The notes under the pieces were generated by a model. That model did not search any database, had not been told where the DNA came from, and worked only from the letters and a program-made list of their open reading frames with translations. Below are positions 44,471 through 53,123 of a stretch of 64,000 nucleotides of DNA, piece by piece (the first letter of the stretch is position 1; every line of letters begins with the position of its first letter). The stretch covers positions 51,778-115,777 of the forward strand of contig CAJXQC010000010.1 in assembly GCA_913058495.1 (NCBI GenBank), given 5' to 3'. This DNA comes from an uncultured Balneola sp. Its GTDB lineage: Bacteria > Bacteroidota > Rhodothermia > Balneolales > Balneolaceae. A program made the translations under genes and the position numbers.

Positions 44471-45770
44471 ACAAGGAATTTCAAATAAGCTAAGCAGATA
44501 TTTTTCCGGAACACCAAAGCTTGTTATAGGAGTAAGCGGTGGCGCGGATTCTATGGCGCTGTTGTATGCGTTCAAGCAGTTAGAGGTTTCCTGTGTTGTT
44601 GTACATATCAACTATGGATTAAGAGGAGTTGAGTCTGATAAAGATCAGGAATTAGTAGAGCAAATGTCTTTTGAATGGGGGTTTGAATGCTGCTCTGTGA
44701 GGTTGAATACGGAGGAAATGCAATCCGGTAATTTCCAAAATTGGGCAAGAAAAGAGCGATATAAGATCTTCAAGGATTTAGCTGAGGAAGTAGAAGCAGA
44801 CGCCATTGCAATTGCTCATCATCAGGATGACCAAATAGAGACAATCATTCAAAAGTTATTCAGAGGAAGTAGCCCGGAGTCTTGGACAGGAATGAGGGAA
44901 TGGGATGCTCCACTATTTCGTCCGATGTTAGAATTTAGCAAACAAGAGATTCTGACTTATTGCGATGAAAAATCCATTCCTTATAGAGACGATGAGAGTA
45001 ATACTGACCCGAAATATTCAAGGAATTTTTTACGGGGTGAGTTTTCCAAAAAAATGAATAACCTGTTTCCCGGGTGGAGACAAAATGTACTGGGACTTTC
45101 CGATTTTGGAATGTTAAATGAACAAATGCTGGATGAACTCTCAGAAATTTATCTAGAAAAAGAAAGACTAAAGTTGGCGCCATTAAAAAAAATGGACAAG
45201 GTTTTAGCCGGATCTCTGATCAAAAGATTTTTAGAGCAATTTATTCCAGTCGCATCAAGGGGAATTATAGGTGAAACATATGCTTTACTTTCTGCTCAAA
45301 CAGGATCAGAATTAAAAATATCGGAATCTGTTATTCTTGTAAAAGACAGAGATTCTATCGCTTTACAAAAAGAAGCAGAGTTTACTAAGGTCATAATCAC
45401 AGAGAAAGATATTGAGGAAGTATTTTTAGAGCAGGGTGTTGAACTTCGGTTATCTAATCAGGTTGATTCGGACTTATACTTGGATATGAGAAAAGTGTCA
45501 TTCCCATTAACTCTCAGACGATGGCAAAACGGGGATAAAATTCAGCCGCTTGGGATGACAGGTACTCAAAAAATATCTGATCACTTGACGAACAGGAAAG
45601 TTTCGACAGTAAACAGAGAAAAATCTTTGGTATTGAGCGATTCAGATGGTACTATTTACGCAATTATTTTTAAAGGAAACGATCCGGGCTCGGGAACAAT
45701 TTCCGAGCTTTGTAAAGCAACCGATTCAACAAAACGTTATCTTTTGATAACAACAAAAAAGCAGGCATGA
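44442..45770 (+). CDS. tilS: tRNA(Ile)-lysidine synthetase
   Basis: This 442-residue ATP-dependent enzyme makes lysidine at position 34 of tRNA-Ile(CAU), switching its identity to isoleucine. The N-type ATP pyrophosphatase loop SGGADSM is at 32-38. The HHQDDQIETIIQKLFRGS block and the C-terminal substrate-binding domain (RRWQNGDKIQPLGMTGTQKISD) are complete. The start at 44442 lies within the end of birA; an upstream TTG is rejected. The gene overlaps hpt by four bases (ATGA), a common tilS-hpt pairing. Confidence 0.95.
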   Translation: MSKSEYLLIEQGISNKLSRYFSGTPKLVIGVSGGADSMALLYAFKQLEVSCVVVHINYGLRGVESDKDQELVEQMSFEWGFECCSVRLNTEEMQSGNFQNWARKERYKIFKDLAEEVEADAIAIAHHQDDQIETIIQKLFRGSSPESWTGMREWDAPLFRPMLEFSKQEILTYCDEKSIPYRDDESNTDPKYSRNFLRGEFSKKMNNLFPGWRQNVLGLSDFGMLNEQMLDELSEIYLEKERLKLAPLKKMDKVLAGSLIKRFLEQFIPVASRGIIGETYALLSAQTGSELKISESVILVKDRDSIALQKEAEFTKVIITEKDIEEVFLEQGVELRLSNQVDSDLYLDMRKVSFPLTLRRWQNGDKIQPLGMTGTQKISDHLTNRKVSTVNREKSLVLSDSDGTIYAIIFKGNDPGSGTISELCKATDSTKRYLLITTKKQA

Positions 45771-46333
45771 GTTATTACTTACCGGAAACCGTTGATTGCA
45801 ACGGCGATACATTTAAAGTTTTTATTACCAAAGAGGAGATTGAAGCAAGGGTCTCTCTGTTAGGAAAAAAGTTAGACAAAGATTTTGAAGGCAAACGTCC
45901 GATATTTATCGGAATTTTGAATGGAGCTTTTATTTTTCTAGCGGATATCATGCGCAGTGTTTCCATACCTTGTGAGGTTGATTTCATGAAGCTTTCCAGT
46001 TACGGTGATGAAAAAGTTTCTTCGGGTCAGGTAACAGAATTGAAAGAAATTGACGCCAAAGTTAAAGGAAGACATGTGGTTTTGGTTGAAGATATAGTTG
46101 ATACCGGGCTTTCTATGAAATACATAGTTGAAAGAATGAATAGTTATGATCCAGCTTCTGTTTCTGTGATTACACTTCTTCATAAAAAAGACGCTACAAA
46201 ATATGATGTGCAAATTGACTATGTGGGTTTTGAGATACCTACAAAGTTCGTTTTGGGCTATGGTTTGGACTTTGCTCAGGAAGGTAGAAACTTAGCTCAG
46301 ATTTATGTTCTGGATTCAGAGCAGGAAAGTTAA
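45767..46333 (+). CDS. hpt: Hypoxanthine phosphoribosyltransferase
   Basis: This 188-residue purine-salvage enzyme joins hypoxanthine or guanine to PRPP. The PRPP-binding motif VLVEDIVDTG (105-114) and the base-binding region KFVLGYGLDFA are present. The ATGA overlap with tilS shows coupled translation. It is the last gene of the ptsH-ptsI-isomerase-birA-tilS-hpt set; a tRNA gene with its own promoter follows. Confidence 0.95.
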   Translation: MSYYLPETVDCNGDTFKVFITKEEIEARVSLLGKKLDKDFEGKRPIFIGILNGAFIFLADIMRSVSIPCEVDFMKLSSYGDEKVSSGQVTELKEIDAKVKGRHVVLVEDIVDTGLSMKYIVERMNSYDPASVSVITLLHKKDATKYDVQIDYVGFEIPTKFVLGYGLDFAQEGRNLAQIYVLDSEQES

Positions 46334-46341
46334 ATCTTAGA

Positions 46342-46372
46342 TTGATTAGAGGTATTAACTAACGTATATTTG
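46342..46372 (+). promoter_or_regulatory. Promoter of the tRNA-Ser gene
   Basis: TTG (46342-46344) and a perfect TATATTTG (46365-46372) are separated by 20 bases. The predicted transcription start is about 7 bases further on, a few bases before the mature tRNA 5' end at 46386. This is the clearest example in the window of the TTG/TAnnTTTG promoter. Confidence 0.85.
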
Positions 46373-46385
46373 TTGCCCTTGTAAA

Positions 46386-46474
46386 GGAGAGGTGGCTGAG
46401 TGGCTGAAAGCGCTCCCCTGCTAAGGGAGTTTATATGGAAACATGTAACGAGGGTTCGAATCCCTCCCTCTCCG
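46386..46474 (+). tRNA. tRNA-Ser (anticodon GCT)
   Basis: The acceptor stem is GGAGAGG (46386-46392) paired with CCTCTCC (46467-46473), with discriminator G at 46474. D-loop, anticodon stem CTCCC/GGGAG with GCT at 46420-46422, a long variable arm (about 46430-46450) of class II type, and a T-arm with GGTTCGAATCC are all present. The long variable arm and the GCT anticodon identify serine reading AGC/AGU. CCA is not encoded. Confidence 0.96.
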
Positions 46475-46490
46475 CAAGCCAATGTAAAGT

Positions 46491-46522
46491 AACCCCACAC
46501 ATAATTTATGTGTGGGGTTTTT
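46491..46522 (+). terminator. Terminator of the tRNA-Ser transcript
   Basis: CCCCACACATA/TATGTGTGGGG (46493-46503 with 46508-46518) has a 4-base loop and is flanked by AA/TTTTT. It lies 12 bases before the next start codon, so the downstream gene needs read-through or its own signals. Confidence 0.85.
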
Positions 46523-46533
46523 ATTTATCTATC

Positions 46534-47112
46534 ATGTTCAGCCTGATCCCTCCAATTCTTATTCCTATAATTATATTTTTTGCCCGCATCGTGGATGTGA
46601 GCCTGGGTACTCTTCGTATTGTAATGGTATCACGAGGGTATAAATACAAAGCCGCTTTATTAGGATTTTTTGAAGTGCTGATCTGGGCTTTTGTTGTTGC
46701 AGAATTACTGAAGAACCTTAACAATTGGGTTAATTACGTAGCTTATGCCGGAGGATTTTCTGTAGGAACTTTTGTTGGTATGTACATTGAAAGTAAAGTA
46801 AAAGTAGGTACCATCATTGTACGAATTATTACCCAAAACAAGAGAGAAGAACTAATAGAAAGTTTGAAAGAAGCAGGCTTTACAATAACGAGTATTGCTG
46901 CCGAGGGAGGATTTGGTCCGGTGAATATTATTTTTACAGTACTCAAGAGAAAGCGCTGGAATGAAGTTGTTTCTATAATAGAAAAAAATGACCCTGGTGC
47001 GTTTTATTCATCTGAAGATGTTACATACGCAAACTCTTCCTTAGATCTGAATAAACTTGATTCAGACCGTGGAGCTACCAATAGACTGCTGGGTCTGCGA
47101 AAAGGAATCTAG
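46534..47112 (+). CDS. DUF2179/DUF5698 domain membrane protein
   Basis: This is a 192-residue protein with three N-terminal transmembrane helices (about 1-75) and a cytosolic C-terminal DUF2179-type ferredoxin-like domain (about 85-160, VGTIIVRIITQNKREELIESL and FTVLKRKRW). The layout of short membrane helices followed by DUF2179 matches the YebE/YitT-like DUF5698 family of unknown function. The start is placed at the ATG at 46534; a longer in-frame version would begin inside the tRNA gene. It follows the tRNA terminator closely. Confidence 0.85.
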   Translation: MFSLIPPILIPIIIFFARIVDVSLGTLRIVMVSRGYKYKAALLGFFEVLIWAFVVAELLKNLNNWVNYVAYAGGFSVGTFVGMYIESKVKVGTIIVRIITQNKREELIESLKEAGFTITSIAAEGGFGPVNIIFTVLKRKRWNEVVSIIEKNDPGAFYSSEDVTYANSSLDLNKLDSDRGATNRLLGLRKGI

Positions 47113-47259
47113 ACATGGATTTGCCTTGTGATTTAGTTGAGCTCTAATAGCTCCTATATTTAATAAGTGAAGACCTCTGAAACTCTTCTAATTAGTTTTT
47201 TACAATCTTATTGAGTAATAAGAAGGCAACCAAAAACTAACACTTACGAGGTACAGAAC

Positions 47260-47934
47260 ATGTTTGATGAAATCAAAGAGGTCTTGGTGCAATCTTATGA
47301 GACTTTTTTCAATGAATTAGCTTCCTTTCTCCCCAATATTATTGGGGCATTGTTAATTCTGATAATTGGTTGGATAATAGCAAAACTGGTAAAAACAGCA
47401 GCGGTAAGATTACTCAAATTAATCCGTTTGGATGTAGTGACTGAAAAGGCCAAGATCGATCAATTTTTGAAAGATGGGGGAAGTGATAAATCAGCCATAG
47501 ATATTTTAGGAGGTATTATTTACTGGTTAATAATGCTGATCGTGATCTTAGCGGGGCTTAATACTTTAGGATTAGGTGTAGCATCTGAACTTGTAAATCA
47601 GATAATACTGTACATTCCTAATGTTATCGTAGCAGTTTTGGCACTTATTTTTGGGGTTTTCCTGGCCGGATTTATTGCTCAGATCGTAACCACTTATTTA
47701 TCTAATGTGGGTGTGGAAAACGCATCTGTTGTAGGCGCAGTTGCTAAATATGCTATTATATTCTTTGTAGTTTCACTTTCACTTTCCCAACTTAATATTG
47801 GTGATGAACTCGTTTCAAATGCTTTCTTATTATTATTTGGATCGGTTTGTCTTGCTCTTGGATTGGCCTTCGGTTTAGGGGGAAAAGAATGGGCAGCCAG
47901 AATGATCGATAAAATGAGTGACAGGGATTTGTGA
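47260..47934 (+). CDS. Conserved TM-helix (CmpX/MscS-related) membrane protein
   Basis: This 224-residue inner-membrane protein has about five hydrophobic segments (residues 23-44, 83-100, 114-140, 161-178, 187-207). The glycine-rich last helix LALGLAFGLGGKEWA resembles the pore-lining helix and turn of mechanosensitive channel relatives. The family is annotated as conserved TM helix repeat or CmpX-type, and some members respond to membrane tension. A role in osmotic or cell-wall stress is inference. It is a monocistronic gene with its own terminator. Confidence 0.8.
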   Translation: MFDEIKEVLVQSYETFFNELASFLPNIIGALLILIIGWIIAKLVKTAAVRLLKLIRLDVVTEKAKIDQFLKDGGSDKSAIDILGGIIYWLIMLIVILAGLNTLGLGVASELVNQIILYIPNVIVAVLALIFGVFLAGFIAQIVTTYLSNVGVENASVVGAVAKYAIIFFVVSLSLSQLNIGDELVSNAFLLLFGSVCLALGLAFGLGGKEWAARMIDKMSDRDL

Positions 47935-47956
47935 TCAGATAGTTTAATGGATAATC

Positions 47957-47990
47957 TAAAAGCCTTTCCAATCCGGGAAGGCTTTTTTTA
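47957..47990 (+). terminator. Rho-independent terminator
   Basis: Arms AAAAGCCTT and AAGGCTTTT surround a CC/GG-closed internal loop (about 47957-47968 with 47974-47986), followed by a T-run. It lies 22 bases after the channel-like gene. Confidence 0.85.
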
Positions 47991-48190
47991 TTTCAAAGCA
48001 ATTTTGGTAATCGTTAGTAATGAGGAGGGGTTTCTATCGGGAGGGAGGTAAGGTTTCCGGGAGGTGATAAGTTTTTGTTGATGTTTCATAAAGCCTGTAA
48101 TTGAAAAACCTCATCAAAGCATCTGATAACATTGAATTAAACGAAATAAATTAGTGTTAGAGATATAAATTTTAAGAAAAGGGAATTGTA

Positions 48191-49327
48191 ATGATTAACA
48201 GAGACACCATACTGGAACTAAATGAGATTGCGGGAAAAACTAGTATTTCAGTATACATGAGAACCAATAGATCAGAGCCGGAAGCCGGGCAGGATTCTTT
48301 GCGATTTAAAAACATTCTAAAAGATCTGAGAATTGAACTATCCGAAAAGGGAGTAGATGATAAGAACATTGACGAGTTGTTATCAGAAGCAGATAGATTA
48401 CAAAACGATTCAGAATTCTGGCGGTATAATGATGAAGGTCTGGCTTTGTTTATTACAAAGGACTTTTTTAGATATTATCGATTGCCTTTCAAAACCGATG
48501 AGAGAATACTGATTGATAATCACTTTTTGGTTACCCCATTGATTAGAATGATGACACTGGAGGGTACTTTTTGCATTTTATCTGTAAGCCAAAAAAATGT
48601 TCGGCTATTAAAATGCACCAGTGAAACCGTAGAAGAAATAGAATTAGAAGAAGCACCTTCTAACATGGAAGAATTCAGAAAATTCGATGTTTACCAAAAA
48701 AGTGTTCAGCAACATTCCGGAGAAAGCAGAGGAGGAGCAATTTTTCATGGTCACGGTGGTGGAGATGATGATACTAAAGTGGTGGAGGAATATTTGAGAA
48801 CCATCGAAAATGAAGTCACATCAATTTTGCGTAAAAAAGAGGATCCCCTGATTCTTGCAGGAGTGGATAAGGCTGTGGCTCATTATCGAAAAGGGAATCA
48901 TTATCATAGGATAATGGAAGAGGCAATCATTGAAAATCCTGACCTTCTGAACGATAAGGAGCTCAGAGATAAAGGTTGGGAACTGATACAGTCTTACTTT
49001 TTGAAAGGCATGTATGATGATTTGGAAAGATTAGGAAACGCATCAGAAACGGATAAATATTCCGGAGATTTACATGAAATTATAGAAGCGTCTTACTTCG
49101 GAAAAGTAGATACGCTCTTTATTCCTACGGGTAAAGCTGTATGGGGTAGTTATAAAGCTGAAGAAAATCAATTCAGCATGATGGATTCTGAGAACGGCGA
49201 ATATAAAAGAGACTTGCTGAATGCAGCAGCTATATATACTCTTAAAAAGGGTGGGAATGTTTATTCACTTAACGAAGCCGAAGTACCTGCAACGTCCGGT
49301 ATGGCAGCTATTTTTAGATACGCCTGA
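48191..49327 (+). CDS. baeRF-family (bacterial release-factor-like) protein
   Basis: This is a 378-residue protein of the bacterial archaeo-eukaryotic-release-factor-like (baeRF) families. The N-terminal domain contains FWRYNDEGLALFIT and the middle domain contains SVSQKNVRLLKC. A glycine/histidine loop HGHGGGDDD (186-194) lies where eRF1 relatives carry the peptidyl-tRNA-hydrolysing GGQ. The C-terminal domain (about 240-378) resembles the L7Ae-like end of eRF1. The function in bacteria is unknown; ribosome rescue or RNA-related stress is proposed for the family. It is monocistronic. Confidence 0.82.
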   Translation: MINRDTILELNEIAGKTSISVYMRTNRSEPEAGQDSLRFKNILKDLRIELSEKGVDDKNIDELLSEADRLQNDSEFWRYNDEGLALFITKDFFRYYRLPFKTDERILIDNHFLVTPLIRMMTLEGTFCILSVSQKNVRLLKCTSETVEEIELEEAPSNMEEFRKFDVYQKSVQQHSGESRGGAIFHGHGGGDDDTKVVEEYLRTIENEVTSILRKKEDPLILAGVDKAVAHYRKGNHYHRIMEEAIIENPDLLNDKELRDKGWELIQSYFLKGMYDDLERLGNASETDKYSGDLHEIIEASYFGKVDTLFIPTGKAVWGSYKAEENQFSMMDSENGEYKRDLLNAAAIYTLKKGGNVYSLNEAEVPATSGMAAIFRYA

Positions 49328-49351
49328 TCTGATCTTTTAAGGAGATAAGAT

Positions 49352-49774
49352 CTAAGCTCCTATCAGAGTTACTATAATCTTACGTGGGCCTCCATGATTA
49401 CGGTGCTCACAAAGGTAAATTCCTTGCCATGTTCCAAGGTTCAATTCACCATTAGTGATGGGAATACTTACAGAAGATCCTAGTAATGAACTTTTGATGT
49501 GTGAAGTCATGTCATCAGTGCCTTCTAAAGTATGTTCGTAAAGGCTTATATCTTCAGGAACAGTTCTGTTGAAAAATGTTTCAAAGTCCGTACGGACGGT
49601 AGGGTCGGCATTTTCATTAATAGTTAAGCCGGCGCTCGTGTGTTGTATAAAAACCTGCATAATGCCGGCGTTTATCTTTGGGATCTCCGGTACTTGCTGC
49701 AGCACTTCCCGGGTGATAAGATGAAATCCGCGGTTTCTGGGCTTCAAAGAAAATTCTTTTTGAAATACAGTCAT
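49352..49774 (-). CDS. yjbQ: YjbQ / UPF0047 protein (secondary thiamine-phosphate synthase type)
   Basis: This is a 140-residue protein of the YjbQ family. The signature FIQHTSAGLTINENAD (43-58), the HIKSSLLGSS region and the C-terminal GTWQGIYLCEHRNHGGPRK are all conserved; its histidines suggest a metal-binding or catalytic site. Some members show weak thiamine-phosphate synthase activity; the true role is unsettled. The ATG at 49774 gives the normal family length; a longer in-frame version would add 43 unrelated residues. Confidence 0.9.
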   Translation of the reverse strand: MTVFQKEFSLKPRNRGFHLITREVLQQVPEIPKINAGIMQVFIQHTSAGLTINENADPTVRTDFETFFNRTVPEDISLYEHTLEGTDDMTSHIKSSLLGSSVSIPITNGELNLGTWQGIYLCEHRNHGGPRKIIVTLIGA

Positions 49775-50162
49775 TTTTTGTTGGTAAGATAACAGATGTA
49801 GAATCGTTTTTCTATGCGATGGAACATGGAGCCATTTGTATAAAATAGCTAAATCAGAATTCTTCCCTTCATGCTTCGAAAAGATAGAAAAAGAAACCCG
49901 CACAGGGATTTATAAAACTAAGGGATTTATAAGCTGAAATTGATTAGCCAGGTTTGGTTTTTTTAATTGATTTCTCGGCTATCTGTCCACAAAACCGCTT
50001 CCAATACTAAAATTATATTAAGTATTAATTATTACTTATTTCTCATACCTGATTTGGAAAGTCCTTAACTTATAAAGCTCAAAAAGAAACGATTCATCAA
50101 CGAGAATTCCGGCACGAACACTAAAATAAAGCCACGGAATTACTCGCCTATTAACATCAGGA
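49775..50162. other. 388-base intergenic region between divergent yjbQ and the SulP gene
   Basis: It is AT-rich and no gene is supported. The only structure seen is the near-perfect 20-base palindrome TAAGTATTAATTATTACTTA at 50019-50038. No clear promoter pair of the window consensus type and no RNA gene was recognised. Confidence 0.6.
50019..50038. promoter_or_regulatory. Near-perfect 20-bp palindrome, possible operator
   Basis: TAAGTATTAATTATTACTTA is symmetric at all positions except one mismatched pair (positions 7 and 14). It lies 125 bases upstream of the SulP start and is the right size for a dimeric regulator. No cognate regulator is adjacent. Confidence 0.35.
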
Positions 50163-51698
50163 ATGAAAAGACTACTTAACCTCTATCGGTTCGATTTCAC
50201 GGAACCGGTAAATTATAAAACAGAAATTTTATCGGGTGTAACCGTGTCTCTGGCGCTGGTTCCGGAAGCAGTGGCATTTGCTTTGATAGCAGGACTGTCT
50301 CCACTTACAGGATTATACGCTGCGTTTGTGATGGGGCTTGTGACATCTATATTTGGTGGACGTCCGGGAATGATCTCAGGTGCTACCGGAGCTGTTGCAG
50401 TTGTGTTGGTTACTTTGGCACAATCCCATGGAGTAGAGTATATATTCGCAACTGTGGTACTAGCAGGTCTGATTCAGGTAACAGCAGGGATGCTTAAACT
50501 TGGTAAGTTGATGAGATTAGTTCCACATCCTGTAATTTTCGGTTTCGTTAATGGATTGGCTGTGATCATTTTTATGTCTCAATTAGCTCAGTTTAAAACA
50601 CCCGCAGGTGACTGGATGACCGGAGATGCGTTATATATGTTACTTGGATTGGTAGTACTAACTATGCTGATCATTTGGGGATTGCCCAAATTAAGTAAAG
50701 CATTACCAGCTTCATTAATTGCAATTTTAGTGATTTTTGGTGTGGTAGTAACCTTTAATATCGACACAAAAACAGTGGGTGATATTGCATCCATAAAAGG
50801 TGGTTTTCCTCCATTTCACATACCTGAAATCCCTTTTTCGCTGGAAACTTTAAAACTGATTTTTCCTTATGCGTTAATTATGGCGGGCGTTGGTTTGATC
50901 GAAAGTTTGTTAACACTGAATATTGTAGATGAGATCACAGAAACCAGAGGTCATGGAAATAAAGAAGCTGTAGCCCAGGGTGCAGCAAATATTTTGTCAG
51001 GATTTTTCTCAGGCATGGGTGGTTGTGCAATGATCGGTCAAAGTTTGATCAACACTTCGGCAGGGGCAAGAGCTCGTTTATCAGGAATTGTAGCCGCGGT
51101 GATGCTTTTGGTTTTCATTATGTTTGGATCAGGTTTGATCGAAAGGTTACCGATGGCAGCACTTACCGGTTTAATGATTATGGTTTCGATAGGAACTTTT
51201 GAATGGGCTAGTTTCAGTACAATTAACAGAATGCCTAATTCTGATATTTTTGTAATGGTTTTAGTAACTCTGGTTACAGTATTTCTTCATAATTTAGCTC
51301 TGGCTGTAATTGTAGGTGTAATTATTGCAGCGCTTGTATTTGCCTGGGATAACGCAAAAAGAATTCGAGCCAGAAAAAGAATTGATGAAGATGGAGTAAA
51401 GCATTACGAGATATACGGCCCTCTTTTCTTTGGCTCGGTTACGGTGTTTAACGAAAAATTCGATGTACTTAACGATCCTGATGAAATCATCATAGACTTT
51501 GCTGAAAGCAGGGTTGTTGATATGTCTGCAATAGAGGCTTTGAACAAGATTACAGAACGATATTCTAAAGTCGGCAAGAAAGTGCATCTTCAGCATTTAA
51601 GCAAAGATTGCATCGCACTACTTGAAAATGCAGAAGCCATTATCGATGTGAATGTATTGGAAGACCCGAAGTATAAACTGGCTGTAGATAAGATTTAA
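50163..51698 (+). CDS. SulP-family anion permease with STAS domain
   Basis: This is a 511-residue inner-membrane transporter. The SLC26/SulP fold gives about 14 helices between residues 20 and 400, with VALALVPEAVAFALIAG-like TM1 and SGATGAVAVVLV in the substrate region. A cytosolic STAS domain (about 420-511) contains IDFAESRVVDMSAIEAL. It transports sulfate, bicarbonate or another inorganic anion; selectivity cannot be read. No sulfate-assimilation gene is adjacent, so bicarbonate is as likely. Confidence 0.93.
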   Translation: MKRLLNLYRFDFTEPVNYKTEILSGVTVSLALVPEAVAFALIAGLSPLTGLYAAFVMGLVTSIFGGRPGMISGATGAVAVVLVTLAQSHGVEYIFATVVLAGLIQVTAGMLKLGKLMRLVPHPVIFGFVNGLAVIIFMSQLAQFKTPAGDWMTGDALYMLLGLVVLTMLIIWGLPKLSKALPASLIAILVIFGVVVTFNIDTKTVGDIASIKGGFPPFHIPEIPFSLETLKLIFPYALIMAGVGLIESLLTLNIVDEITETRGHGNKEAVAQGAANILSGFFSGMGGCAMIGQSLINTSAGARARLSGIVAAVMLLVFIMFGSGLIERLPMAALTGLMIMVSIGTFEWASFSTINRMPNSDIFVMVLVTLVTVFLHNLALAVIVGVIIAALVFAWDNAKRIRARKRIDEDGVKHYEIYGPLFFGSVTVFNEKFDVLNDPDEIIIDFAESRVVDMSAIEALNKITERYSKVGKKVHLQHLSKDCIALLENAEAIIDVNVLEDPKYKLAVDKI

Positions 51699-51746
51699 TT
51701 GTAGTAAGTTTTGAATGATTAAACTGCTTCATTTGTATATTAAGTG

Positions 51747-52625
51747 ATGAAGTACTGGAAAATATTCAAGAAGACGTTATCGGAATATGGTGTTCAGGAT
51801 GCTATGAATTACAGCTCCTCAATAGCGTTCTATCTTATCTTTTCATTGCCCGCAATTCTTATCATCACTATTTACATTGCGGGTTCTTTCTATGAAGACC
51901 AAATTGTGAGGGATAGTCTTCTTGAACAGTTTAATAATTTTTTTGGACAGCAGAGCGCGGAGGCAATCGATAAGATCCTTAGAAATGTGAACGAAGCAAG
52001 CGACTCAGTGATAAATCGAATCATTGGTTTTTTAACATTGATCATAAGTGCTACCACAGTTTTTGTGTCGCTACAGGATGGGATCAATAAAGTATGGGGA
52101 ATTGTTGCAAAACCGGACAGCAACCTGTACAGAGTTTTTAAGAACAGATTACTTTCTTTAGCAATGGCTGTAAGTGTTGGGTTTTTGCTTCTGGTTTCAT
52201 TGGTAATAGAAGCTTCATTGAATTTCTTTGACTCAAAAGTTATAGAGGTTTTCTCTGAGTCAGAATTCTATATAGCCAACACTATTAGTTTTAGCTTTTC
52301 TGTGATTGTAACAACATCAGTATTTGCCTGCTTATTCAAAATTATTCCCGATGCAGATGTAAAATGGAAGAATGTATGGATGGGTGCACTTATCACAACA
52401 GTACTGTTTGGTATCGGGAAATATATGATAGGCTTCTATTTGGGAGTTAGCTCCTTCGGCAGCGTATATGGCGCAGCGGGTTCATTAGTGATCCTTCTTA
52501 CCTGGATATTTTATTCTTCCATGATCGTGTTGTTCGGAGCTCAATATACAGCTGTATACTCTGAAGAATTGCAAGGGGGAATTAAAACCTCAGAAAATGC
52601 AGAGTTAGAAAGCGAAAACAGCTGA
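51747..52625 (+). CDS. YihY/BrkB family inner-membrane protein
   Basis: This is a 292-residue membrane protein with six transmembrane segments. Family traits are the N-terminal MNYSSSIAFYLIFSLPAI, the QDGINKVWG motif (about residue 110) and the C-terminal GAAGSLVILLTWIFYSS. UPF0761/YihY members are mostly uncharacterised and were once misassigned as ribonuclease BN. The start is the ATG at 51747; the GTG one codon earlier is an alternative. It ends directly against the convergent GyrI-like gene. Confidence 0.9.
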   Translation: MKYWKIFKKTLSEYGVQDAMNYSSSIAFYLIFSLPAILIITIYIAGSFYEDQIVRDSLLEQFNNFFGQQSAEAIDKILRNVNEASDSVINRIIGFLTLIISATTVFVSLQDGINKVWGIVAKPDSNLYRVFKNRLLSLAMAVSVGFLLLVSLVIEASLNFFDSKVIEVFSESEFYIANTISFSFSVIVTTSVFACLFKIIPDADVKWKNVWMGALITTVLFGIGKYMIGFYLGVSSFGSVYGAAGSLVILLTWIFYSSMIVLFGAQYTAVYSEELQGGIKTSENAELESENS

Positions 52626-53105
52626 TTATTTTATTGGTACCCAAACTTCTTCCACCGATTCCGGGTTTTGAGGGCCAAGATATCTCTCGTCAAGTACTTC
52701 AAAATGAGGGCGGTGATCCAATTCAAATTCTGAATCAGGAAGCCATTTCAGGTGAATGAAGTCCAAGGTTTTCTGAAAGTCAGCCATTGTACCACTGTGA
52801 ATAAACACGGCATATTTTCCACCCGGTAATTCCAGAGTTTCCATTACATTTGGAACAGATTCAAAGCTTTGTACTTCAGTTGCAGCCCAGTATTTAAAAA
52901 TCAGTTTGGGATGAAAATCTGAATAGCTGAACAGGTGATCATATATTTGAATCGAGTATTTTTCTCTGCCAACTTTGTTTTCGATGGACTTTACCTGAGG
53001 CATAAATCTCTGCCAGAGTCCCGGAGCCCCATAATCTACTATTGAAGTATCAATACTCATACCTATCAGTTTTTTGGGCGGAGCTTGCTCTATTCTGTCA
53101 AACAT
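52626..53105 (-). CDS. GyrI-like small-molecule-binding domain protein
   Basis: This is a 159-residue stand-alone GyrI-like/effector-binding domain. It consists of two repeated SHS2-like modules with GLWQRFMPQV, YAATE-like WAATEV and LPGGKYAVFIHSG (about residues 90-105). It lacks a DNA-binding domain, so it may bind or hydrolyse a small molecule. It is 18 bases downstream of a lipoprotein gene on the same strand and ends with zero gap against yihY. Confidence 0.85.
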   Translation of the reverse strand: MFDRIEQAPPKKLIGMSIDTSIVDYGAPGLWQRFMPQVKSIENKVGREKYSIQIYDHLFSYSDFHPKLIFKYWAATEVQSFESVPNVMETLELPGGKYAVFIHSGTMADFQKTLDFIHLKWLPDSEFELDHRPHFEVLDERYLGPQNPESVEEVWVPIK

Positions 53106-53123
53106 AAAAGAATATAAACGGCA

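Noticed and set aside
46435..46533. N-terminal extension of the DUF2179-type gene starting inside the tRNA
   Set aside because: It would be translated from the tRNA and its terminator; the ATG at 46534 gives a natural membrane-helix start.
49775..49903. 43-residue N-terminal extension of YjbQ
   Set aside because: Family length and the conserved start support the ATG at 49774; the extra sequence is unrelated to the family.
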